From: Gordonia sp. 'Campus'
GTDB taxonomy: Bacteria > Actinomycetota > Actinomycetes > Mycobacteriales > Mycobacteriaceae
NCBI RefSeq assembly: GCF_022206305.1
Contig: NZ_JAKOIW010000003.1
Coordinates: 124,001 to 188,000, forward strand
DNA: 64,000 nt
Direction of reading: 5' to 3'
The stretch's first letter is position 1. Each line of letters begins with the position of its first letter. The notes below the pieces were generated by a model. That model was not told the DNA's origin. It did not search any database and worked only from the letters and a program-made list of their open reading frames with translations. Below are positions 17,710 to 24,330 of the stretch, one piece after another. The position numbers were made by a program, and so were the translations under genes.

Positions 17710-18968
17710 CGGACCGACTCCGCGATCGAACCGCTGATCGCACTGGCGGCGACGGTGTAGGGCGAACCCATGTAGATGTTCGCCTCCGGGCTGCCCATGC
17801 GCCCGTTGATGTTGAGAACGCCTGTCGAGATGCAGTTCTCGCCGGGCTGCAGCGGCTGCTGGTAGCCGAAGCAGAAGTCGCAGCTCGACATGGCGATCGT
17901 TGCGCCCGCCGTGCGGAGGACGTCCAGCAAGCCCTCCTTCTCGGCCTGGTTCAGGACTTCGCGTGAGGTGGGTACCACGTTGAGCTCGACGGTCGGTGCG
18001 ACCTTCCGGCCGTCGAGGACCAGCGCGGCCGCACGGAGATCCTCGATCCGGCCGCTGGCACACGAACCGATGAACGCGCGGGTGATGGGAGTGCCTTCCA
18101 GTTCGCGGGCGGTGGCGGTGTTGGCGACTCGCGCCGATCCCGGTCGAACCACCTTGGGCACGAGTGCATTCAGATCGATGGTGTACCGAGCGGCATAGAC
18201 CGCATCGGAATCGGGGTGGACGGGTTCGAAATCCGCTCGCGCGACCTTCCGCGCGTAGTCGAGCGACAACTCGTCGGGTTCGAACACCGCCGAGACCGCA
18301 CCCGTGAACATCGCCATCCCGCACAGGCCTTGGCGATGGTCGATCTTCATGGCCCGGGCCCCTGGCCCCCCGAACTCCATGACCTGGTGGGCGCAACCGT
18401 CGGCCCCGACCATCTCGATGATGGTGTGGACGAGGTCGCGGCTGTCGACGCCCTCGGGGAACTCCCCGACGAGGTCGAACCGGGTGGTCGCCGGAATGTC
18501 CAGGTGAATCTGCCCGGTCACCCACGCCTCGATCAGGTCCCGTCGGATGCCCCAGCCGAGTGCGTTGAACGCACCGACGCCACTGATGTGACCGTCGAAG
18601 TGCACGAGGAAGTCACCGGGGATGGCAAGCCCCAACTCGGCCGTGAGCTGGTGTCCGATGCCCTGCGCCTCGTGCAGTTCGATGCCGTAGAACGCACACC
18701 AGTCGCGCGTCACCTGGTGCACCTCCGCCTCGCGTTCATTGCCTTTCGTCAGCATGTGATCGATGAACACGACATACCTGCTCGGGTCCTCGAGCTCGGT
18801 GATCCCGAAGTCGTCGCGCATCTGCTTGAACATGACATCGGTGTACCCGGGGAAGTCGTAGGCGATCATGCGCGACGGGCGAACCGCATGATTTTCTCCG
18901 GCACGCACGGAATCCAGGCCGGTGGCGCGAGCGAGGATCTTCTCGGTGATCGTGTGGCCCATCGTCAT
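17706..18968 (-). CDS. LeuC-like large subunit of an aconitase-family hydro-lyase
   Basis: A 420-residue [4Fe-4S] enzyme subunit. The three cluster cysteines are in place: GSC in FIGSCASGRIEDL and the CxxC of SSCDFCFG, followed by GENCISTGVLNINGRMG and SPEANIYMGSP, which match the family pattern. ATG at 18968 is chosen as start; GTG 18971 and ATG 18962 are alternatives in the same stretch. The gene overlaps the upstream lyase stop and the downstream LeuD-like start, so all are one transcript. Because the genome context is an ICL-type lyase and an importer rather than leucine genes, a catabolic role (for example a substituted malate or citrate) is more likely than leucine synthesis. Confidence 0.82.
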   Translation of the reverse strand: MTMGHTITEKILARATGLDSVRAGENHAVRPSRMIAYDFPGYTDVMFKQMRDDFGITELEDPSRYVVFIDHMLTKGNEREAEVHQVTRDWCAFYGIELHEAQGIGHQLTAELGLAIPGDFLVHFDGHISGVGAFNALGWGIRRDLIEAWVTGQIHLDIPATTRFDLVGEFPEGVDSRDLVHTIIEMVGADGCAHQVMEFGGPGARAMKIDHRQGLCGMAMFTGAVSAVFEPDELSLDYARKVARADFEPVHPDSDAVYAARYTIDLNALVPKVVRPGSARVANTATARELEGTPITRAFIGSCASGRIEDLRAAALVLDGRKVAPTVELNVVPTSREVLNQAEKEGLLDVLRTAGATIAMSSCDFCFGYQQPLQPGENCISTGVLNINGRMGSPEANIYMGSPYTVAASAISGSIAESVR

Positions 18969-19831
18969 CACCGCGCTGCCGGCAGGTACTTGCGCTGCAT
19001 TGCCTCGACCTCGCCGAAACCGATCAGATCGACGAATTCGTGGTGCGGAAGCGCATCGGCACTGACGTCGGCGGGAGCTTCGCCGGCCGCGAGCCGCCGC
19101 AACGTGTTCTGGGCGGCGCCGGTGACCGCCATCAGAACCTGGGTGGGCAACAGCGCAAGCCGAACACCGATCTGGCCCAGCACTTCCGGCGTGAACTCAC
19201 GTTCGGTCCATGTCGACGCGGTAAGAGTCGCCATCAGCGGCACACCGACCTCGGAATGGCATCGCTCCCATTCCTCGACGGTCTCGAACGTCTTGGTGAC
19301 CGGCATGATCATGTCGGCGCCGGCCTCGACGTACGCGTGCGCGCGACGCATCGCCTCGTCACCGCGCGCGTCGGTACGTGCGATGAGCAAGACGTCGGCC
19401 GGACTCGCGTCGCGGACCGCGCGGATCTTTCCGGTCGCCTCCTCGACGCTGATGAGGTCGACCGGGTCGCCGACGCAGATCGGGCACGACTTCGGCGAGA
19501 CCTGGTCTTCCATGAACATCCCGCCGACGCCGGCGTCGACGAATTTCGACGCTGTGCGCGCTGCGTTGACCGCATTGCCGTAGCCGGTGTCGATGTCGGC
19601 GACCAGCGGGAGTGACGATGCCGAGCGGATCGTCCGCACGGCCTGGAGGTTCTCGGTCATCGTGTAGAGCTCGGCGTCGGGGAGGCCCAATGCGGCTGAG
19701 ACAGCGAAGCCCGACGCGCAGAGCGCGTTGAATCCAGCCTGCTCGGCCAGACGTGCGGTCAGACCGTCCCAGACACCGGGGGCATAGACGAGACCGCGTG
19801 ACGTCAGTTCCTTGAGCGAGGGTGCGCTCAT
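18968..19831 (-). CDS. Isocitrate lyase/PEP mutase superfamily lyase
   Basis: A 287-residue TIM-barrel enzyme. It has the metal-binding DIDTGYGNAVN segment and EDQVSPKSC, which aligns with the EDQxxPKRCGH loop of methylisocitrate, dimethylmalate and isocitrate lyases. The catalytic Cys is kept but the usual CGH is CPI followed by another Cys, which suggests an altered substrate. The reaction expected is retro-aldol/Claisen cleavage of a 2-hydroxy acid to a keto acid plus a short acid. Start at 19831 has GGAACG upstream; longer starts would run into the operator and the IclR promoter. First gene of the operon with LeuC-like, LeuD-like and MHS genes. Confidence 0.85.
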   Translation of the reverse strand: MSAPSLKELTSRGLVYAPGVWDGLTARLAEQAGFNALCASGFAVSAALGLPDAELYTMTENLQAVRTIRSASSLPLVADIDTGYGNAVNAARTASKFVDAGVGGMFMEDQVSPKSCPICVGDPVDLISVEEATGKIRAVRDASPADVLLIARTDARGDEAMRRAHAYVEAGADMIMPVTKTFETVEEWERCHSEVGVPLMATLTASTWTEREFTPEVLGQIGVRLALLPTQVLMAVTGAAQNTLRRLAAGEAPADVSADALPHHEFVDLIGFGEVEAMQRKYLPAAR

Positions 19832-19836
19832 GCAAT

Positions 19837-19858
19837 CATCACGTTCCGTGATGCGGAA
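19837..19858. promoter_or_regulatory. Nested palindromes, probable IclR operator
   Basis: Two overlapping perfect inverted repeats: CATCACG-TTC-CGTGATG (19837-19853) and TTCCG-TGATG-CGGAA (19844-19858). They sit immediately upstream of the lyase start (19831) and before the divergent IclR gene. A 15-base dyad of this type is the common form of IclR-family operators. An additional ATTACGTAAC dyad follows at about 19870. Confidence 0.6.
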
Positions 19859-19938
19859 TGCATATCGCATTACGTAACGAGACGCTAAGGTGGTCTGCGT
19901 CACATGTCAAGAAGCCTGTACAGAGTTGCCTTCGTAAG

Positions 19939-20775
19939 ATGTCGGAGACGGTCGCCCTACTACCCGGAAGCGAGACACCGTTCGTGGCTACGTTCGCCGA
20001 TTCTGAGACCCCCTCGAGCCGGGAGGTCGTCGGTGCCGTGCTGAAGGCCTGCACCCTGCTCGAGCACTTCAGCGCCGACCGCCCGTCGTGGACGCTGAAC
20101 GAGCTCACCTCGGCCAGCGGGATGAACAAGACGACCGTCCACCGGCTCATGGCCACCCTCATCCACGCCGGCTGGATCGAGCGCACCGACAACGGCGCTT
20201 ACCGCGTGGGCCTGCGGGTCTTCGAAGTCGGCTCGGCCGCCCTGAGTGAACTCGACATGCGCGCCGCAGCAAGGCCGTTCATGACCGCACTCGCCGCCGA
20301 CTTCGGGGACACCGCCTACCTCATGGTGCCCGCAGAGCAGGGCGCGGTCTGCATCGACCTCGTGGAGGGGAGCAGCTCACTGGTGGTCGCCGGCATCTCG
20401 GTGGGCACCGTCCTGCCGTATCACGCAGCAGCCGGACCCACCGTGATGCTTGCGATGTCGGATACTCTGCGCGCGAGATGGATTCGCGATCAGCTGCCGG
20501 CATTCACCGATCGGACCCTGACCGACGCGGCAGCATTGACCCGCCACCTCGATCACATTCGTGAGATCGGCTACTCGGTGAGCGACTCCGACTACCTCGA
20601 TGGGGTGGCAGCTGTCGCCGCACCGATCACTGACCGGTCGGGAGACCTGATCGCCTCGATCAGCATCGGCGGTCGGATCGAGGGGTTCGCCGGAGATGCG
20701 CTGGCAGCAAAAGTCGATCGAGTCTGCGACGCCGCAGCTCGGATATCCGCAGTGCTGCAATCCGTTCCGCGATGA
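19939..20775 (+). CDS. IclR-family transcriptional regulator
   Basis: A 278-residue protein with an N-terminal winged helix (VGAVLKACTLLEHFSADRPS, then ASGMNKTTVHRLMATLIHAG) and a C-terminal IclR effector domain (YLMVPAEQGAVCIDLVEGSS and GVAAVAAPITDRSGDLIASI). The frame is open from 19858, but that would put the start in the operator; ATG 19939 and GTG 19984 are the realistic choices. It diverges from the lyase/LeuCD/MHS operon, which it most likely controls in response to the acid substrate. Two palindromes in the 107-base gap are the expected binding sites. A strong terminator follows the gene. Confidence 0.85.
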   Translation: MSETVALLPGSETPFVATFADSETPSSREVVGAVLKACTLLEHFSADRPSWTLNELTSASGMNKTTVHRLMATLIHAGWIERTDNGAYRVGLRVFEVGSAALSELDMRAAARPFMTALAADFGDTAYLMVPAEQGAVCIDLVEGSSSLVVAGISVGTVLPYHAAAGPTVMLAMSDTLRARWIRDQLPAFTDRTLTDAAALTRHLDHIREIGYSVSDSDYLDGVAAVAAPITDRSGDLIASISIGGRIEGFAGDALAAKVDRVCDAAARISAVLQSVPR

Positions 20776-20802
20776 ATATTGTGCCGTCTCGGACGACGCA
20801 AA

Positions 20803-20832
20803 CGATCCCACCGACAAGAGTCGGTGGGATCG
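20803..20832. terminator. Strong stem-loop terminator after the IclR gene
   Basis: A 12-base perfect stem (CGATCCCACCGA / TCGGTGGGATCG) with a six-base loop, followed on the plus strand by TCTTTT. It separates the IclR gene from the convergent M23 peptidase gene and has the form of a classical intrinsic terminator. Confidence 0.85.
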
Positions 20833-20857
20833 TCTTTTCAACAGGGTCAGGCGCCCG

Positions 20858-21604
20858 TCACGGATGAACCCCGCGCTTGTTGAGCCACGCCTGCGGATTG
20901 ATCTTGGTGCCGTTGGCATCCCAGACCTCGTAATGGAGGTGGGGACCGGTGGACTGGCCGCGGTTGCCGACGGTCGCGATCTTCTCACCGGCGCGGACCT
21001 TCTGGCCCGGGTGCACGAAGCTTTCGTTGACGTGTCCGAAGACGCCGACGGTGCCGTCGTCCTGCTTCACGCGGACCCACTGGCCGAAGCCGGAGGCCGG
21101 GCCGGACTCGAGGACAACGCCGTCGGTCACGGCGTAGATGGGGGTTCCGACTTTGTTGGCGATGTCGACTCCGTTGTGGTGGGTGCCCCAGCGCGGGCCG
21201 TAGCCCGAGGTCACGGTGCCACTGACCGGCTTGACTGCCTTCTTGATGCCGGAGTGGCCGGGGTTGAACACCGACGGCGGCAGGACGTCGCGGGCGAGAT
21301 CGTTGATCTCGGGCGGCAGGACCAGTCCTGCGGGCAGCTTGACGTTGTCGGGCAGCGCGATCTTCGGCGCGGGCGGAGGAGCGGGCTGCGCGGTCGCCTG
21401 CGCTGCGGTACCGGCCGTCAGACCGACGGCACCGACGAAGGCGGCGAATGCGCCGGTTCGCAGAGCCGTGCGGGTCGTCGAGCGCGAGGTGGCGCGATGC
21501 CGCCCGGGTCGCCGGGTGCGCGACGTCAGGTCGAGCTGGGCGCGGGGTGAGGGCCGCGTCGAATCATGAGCGTTCAGTCGGTGTTGAGGCACAGCGTTGT
21601 CCAT
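20858..21604 (-). CDS. M23 (LytM-type) peptidoglycan endopeptidase, exported
   Basis: A 248-residue protein from ATG 21604. A long basic N-terminus leads to a hydrophobic core (TGAFAAFVGAVGLTAG) and AQATAQP, a plausible cleavage or anchor region; a Pro-rich spacer follows. The C-terminal domain has the zinc motifs HHNGVDIA and GPHLHYEV, so the zinc ligands of LytM peptidases are present and it should be active. It would cut peptide cross-links in the cell wall. The upstream region carries two GTAAC half-sites in an inverted repeat; in related bacteria M23 genes are controlled by MtrA, which is a possible but unproven link here. Confidence 0.85.
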   Translation of the reverse strand: MDNAVPQHRLNAHDSTRPSPRAQLDLTSRTRRPGRHRATSRSTTRTALRTGAFAAFVGAVGLTAGTAAQATAQPAPPPAPKIALPDNVKLPAGLVLPPEINDLARDVLPPSVFNPGHSGIKKAVKPVSGTVTSGYGPRWGTHHNGVDIANKVGTPIYAVTDGVVLESGPASGFGQWVRVKQDDGTVGVFGHVNESFVHPGQKVRAGEKIATVGNRGQSTGPHLHYEVWDANGTKINPQAWLNKRGVHP

Positions 21605-21611
21605 CTCAGTT

Positions 21612-21655
21612 TGGGTAACAGTTCGGTATCGGCAAGGACACGGCGACGTTACCCA
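21612..21655. promoter_or_regulatory. Inverted repeat upstream of the M23 gene
   Basis: TGGGTAAC (21612-21619) and GTTACCCA (21648-21655) form an 8-base perfect inverted repeat with a 28-base spacer, just before the M23 start. It may be a pair of regulator half-sites (MtrA-like GTAAC) or a leader-RNA hairpin. Confidence 0.35.
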
Positions 21656-21769
21656 TAAAGTCTTAAGCAGACCCTGAGAGCCGACGTTCAACACTCCGGA
21701 AGCCCCAGCTCAGACGCCGAAAGAGATCCGGGTCACTCAAGCTCGTCATCGGTGTGGCACCGTGGAAGC

Positions 21770-22054
21770 ATGCCCGACCCCGAGCACACGCCCGATGGCC
21801 ACCACATCGTCATCAACGGCCGGAGGTGGAGGGCGACGGATCCCCTCATCCCTGACGAGCGGCGGTCCGAACTCCAGTCGATCCTGATGGCGTGGCGTCG
21901 GGACGTGAAGCGCACCCACGGCGCTCCCGAGTCACGCGCGGGCGTCCAGGCGACGAAGGTCGCGCTGGGGGAGCGTGGGACCCCGTGGTGGGAGCAGACC
22001 GAGGACGAACGGCGCGAACGCTGGGAAACCCCCGTCGCGCGGCCGGAGGACTGA
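21770..22054 (+). CDS. Small conserved-type hypothetical protein
   Basis: A 94-residue, highly charged protein, MPDPEHTPDGHHIVINGRRW at the start, ending in a Trp/Glu/Arg-rich helix (TPWWEQTEDERRERWETP). The start at ATG 21770 is preferred over 21752 because the sequence before it is not coding-like. I do not recognise a named function; small proteins of this shape are common in actinobacteria and are usually listed as hypothetical. It is convergent with the TetR gene, seven bases apart. Confidence 0.6.
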   Translation: MPDPEHTPDGHHIVINGRRWRATDPLIPDERRSELQSILMAWRRDVKRTHGAPESRAGVQATKVALGERGTPWWEQTEDERRERWETPVARPED

Positions 22055-22061
22055 GGCGGGC

Positions 22062-22667
22062 CTACCGCGGCAACAACGACTCTGCCGCATACCGTCCGGC
22101 GCGCTCGAAGCTCTCGCTGATCTCGAAGCTCGGGTCGATCTGCCAGTACCGCATGCTCGACACATAGATCGCCGCGACCATCTGCGCGAGGAACTCGGGC
22201 GGATGGTCGGTGCGCACATCCTGCTGTTCGACGCCCCGCTCGATCAGGCGCAGCACCTCCGAGGTGAATACGTGGCTGCGTTCGCCCAGCGTTCCCGACA
22301 TCGACGAGATCCGTTCGATCTCGATCGTCACCGTGCGAATGTAGTCGGGGTCGGCCACCGACGACCGCGCGAAATCGACGAACACCCCGACGACGCGATC
22401 ATGGGTACTCAGCGGCTTGTTCAGCATCGCGTCGACCACGTGCGAGAACGTGCCCATCAGCTGCGCGTAGAGATCGGTGAGCAGGTCGTCTTTGCTGGGG
22501 AAGTAGTTGAAGAACGTCGCCCGGGACACCTCGGCGCGTTCGGCGATGAGTTCCACTGTCGCGGCATTCCCGTCCGTCGCGAGCAGTTCGCGAGCCGCGG
22601 TCAGCAGGCGCTCTCGCGTCTGTTGCTTGTTGCGTTCGCGGCGGCCGACGGCCGGAGCTTCGGTCAT
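22062..22667 (-). CDS. TetR-family transcriptional regulator
   Basis: A 201-residue protein with the TetR helix-turn-helix at about residues 17-62 (RERLLTAARELLATDGNAAT, EVSRATFFNYFPSKDDLLTD) and a helical C-terminal ligand domain. It diverges from the branched-chain-type ABC importer operon, so that operon is its likely target. An imperfect inverted repeat (22730-22754) lies 62 bases upstream. The ligand is unknown; TetR proteins of this shape near Liv-type importers or lipid genes often sense the imported compound or its CoA ester. Confidence 0.85.
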   Translation of the reverse strand: MTEAPAVGRRERNKQQTRERLLTAARELLATDGNAATVELIAERAEVSRATFFNYFPSKDDLLTDLYAQLMGTFSHVVDAMLNKPLSTHDRVVGVFVDFARSSVADPDYIRTVTIEIERISSMSGTLGERSHVFTSEVLRLIERGVEQQDVRTDHPPEFLAQMVAAIYVSSMRYWQIDPSFEISESFERAGRYAAESLLPR

Positions 22668-23025
22668 TGGATGTGGCGCCTTCCGTGCCGGCGGTCGTTC
22701 CCGATGACCAATTCTTGCATTCCCCTCCCAAAGTTTGGATGGTCGTCTAACTTTTGCCTCTGAGTCCAGTGTGATCCAGCTCATGCAACGGGTGAAGTCA
22801 CCAGAGTCGACCTCGGGGGGTCTTCCGGACACCGGAGTGACGGTTCGTGCCGCGGCATGCCTGACACCCGGTACGTCCAGACTCATTGCGAAACAATCTA
22901 TTTCGAAACCACTCAGCAGCGGCGGCGGCGAAGATACAGTCGCCGACAAGTCACCACATCCGACATTTCGGTCGTCCCGCAGACGGGGTGGTCGCAAAAC
23001 CGATGTCACGATCGAAGGGGATCGC
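22668..23025. other. Divergent promoter region, 358 bases without a gene
   Basis: This gap separates the TetR gene from the substrate-binding protein gene. It holds the imperfect inverted repeat at 22730-22754 and an A/T-richer stretch at about 22886-22910 (ATTGCGAAACAATCTATTTC) that may be part of the importer promoter. The frame of the downstream gene is open back to 22735 but lacks coding character there, and the lipoprotein signal peptide starts at 23026. Confidence 0.5.
22730..22754. promoter_or_regulatory. Possible TetR operator
   Basis: An imperfect inverted repeat with AAAGTT and AACTTT arms around GGATGGTCGTCT. The centre resembles the TAGACGACC half-site often seen in TetR operators. 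It lies upstream of both the TetR gene and the importer operon. Only about 7 of 12 arm positions pair, so this is tentative. Confidence 0.35.
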
Positions 23026-24261
23026 ATGAAATCACCCAGTGCACTCAGGCGTGTACTCCGGACCGCAGTAGTCATCGGCAGCGCCGGGGTACTCGCTGTA
23101 GGCGGTCTCTCGGCATGCGCCGACGACAGTTCCGAGAGCGCGACCGCGGGCGAGACCAGCCAGCTGCCGAGCAACCCGGCGACCGGCGACCCGGTCAAGG
23201 TCGGTCTGATCGTCCCCGAGGGCGGCGCTGTGACCACCCCGATGGTCCGGGAGGGCAGTGAGGCAGCCGTCGAGTATCTGAACAAGAACGGCGGAGGCAT
23301 CGGCGGCCACCAGATCGAGCTGGTCGTCTGCAAGCAGCAAGAAGAGCCGGCCTCGGCCACCAAGTGCGCCAATCAAATGGTGGAACAGAAGGTTTCGGTG
23401 GTGGTCTCGCCCCTCGGCGCCCAGGGTGCGGTCATGCTGCCGATCATCGCCGGTGCGAAGATCCCGTTCGTCGCGCAGGCCCCGGTATCGCAGGCGGAGA
23501 TGGCCACCCCCGGCTCGTTCATGCTGTCCGGCGGCATCATCGCCGTCCTGGCGGGACAGGCCGCGACCGCCGCCAAGGACGGGCTCAAGAAGGTCACGTT
23601 GATCATCGGCGATTCCGGCGACGCGGCCGCATCGGTACAGGCTCTGGGCGGCCCGATGTTCCAGCGCGCGGGCGTGACACTCAAGGTCGTCACCGTCCCC
23701 GTGGGCGCCGCCGACCTGACGCCCCAGATCACCGCCGGCCTCGCCGACAACCCCGACGCGGTGAGCATCCTCGGCGACACCCGCCAGTGCATCTCGGTCC
23801 TGAAGACACTGCAGACCGTCGCGCCCGACGCCACGAAGTACCTGATCGCGAGCTGCCTCGACAAGCCCGTCCTCGACGCCGTCGGCAACGAGGCCGTCTC
23901 CGGCGCAAAGGCGTTCACCACGGTCAACCTGAGCTCCGACGACCCGAGCGTCACCCAATACCGCAGCGTGATGGCGCAGTACGCACCGGACACCGACCCG
24001 GCCGGCCTCGCCTACATCGGCTACCAGGTCATGACTGCGCTCGGCGAACTGAACGGGCTCGAGGGAACGGTCGACGCCCAGACGTTCACCACGGCGCTGT
24101 CACAGGCGAAGAACGTGCCGCTTCCGGCCGCCCCCGGCATCACCTTCACCTGCGACGGCAAGGCATTCCCGCCGCTGACGTCCCTGTGTAGCAAGGCGAT
24201 CCTCGTCAGCGACGTGTCCGCGGACGCCAAGCTCGAGAACACCGTCGTCACCAACAACTAG
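23026..24261 (+). CDS. ABC transporter substrate-binding lipoprotein (branched-chain amino acid type)
   Basis: A 411-residue protein with a lipoprotein signal peptide (basic RRVLRTAVVIGSAGVLAVGG, lipobox LSAC with the lipidated Cys at about residue 28) and a periplasmic-binding-protein type 1 fold of the LivJ/AmiC class (VKVGLIVPEGGAVTTPMVRE, GGGIGGHQIELVVCKQQ). Start ATG 23026 has GAAGGGG at good distance. It feeds the downstream fused permease/ATPase. The ligand is not evident; relatives bind branched amino acids, amides, urea or aromatic acids. A strong hairpin follows the gene. Confidence 0.88.
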   Translation: MKSPSALRRVLRTAVVIGSAGVLAVGGLSACADDSSESATAGETSQLPSNPATGDPVKVGLIVPEGGAVTTPMVREGSEAAVEYLNKNGGGIGGHQIELVVCKQQEEPASATKCANQMVEQKVSVVVSPLGAQGAVMLPIIAGAKIPFVAQAPVSQAEMATPGSFMLSGGIIAVLAGQAATAAKDGLKKVTLIIGDSGDAAASVQALGGPMFQRAGVTLKVVTVPVGAADLTPQITAGLADNPDAVSILGDTRQCISVLKTLQTVAPDATKYLIASCLDKPVLDAVGNEAVSGAKAFTTVNLSSDDPSVTQYRSVMAQYAPDTDPAGLAYIGYQVMTALGELNGLEGTVDAQTFTTALSQAKNVPLPAAPGITFTCDGKAFPPLTSLCSKAILVSDVSADAKLENTVVTNN

Positions 24262-24270
24262 TTCCTCCGC

Positions 24271-24304
24271 TGATCGGGGGTCGCGCCCGCGCGGCCCCCG
24301 ATCA
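24271..24304 (+). terminator. Intercistronic stem-loop after the binding-protein gene
   Basis: TGATCGGGGG (24271-24280) pairs with CCCCCGATCA (24295-24304) and the stem continues inward for about five more pairs with a four-base loop. There is no T-run. Between a binding protein and its membrane components such hairpins usually act as partial terminators or 3' stabilisers, giving excess binding protein. Confidence 0.7.
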
Positions 24305-24330
24305 CCTGCACTTCCATGAGTGGGAGTTCC

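Noticed and set aside
21605-21769. ydaO-type c-di-AMP riboswitch before the M23 gene
   Set aside because: Actinobacterial wall-hydrolase genes often have one, but its conserved segments are not present in this leader.
22735-23025. N-terminal extension of the substrate-binding protein to 22735
   Set aside because: The frame is open, but the stretch lacks coding character, overlaps the likely operator, and would put the lipoprotein signal peptide inside the protein.
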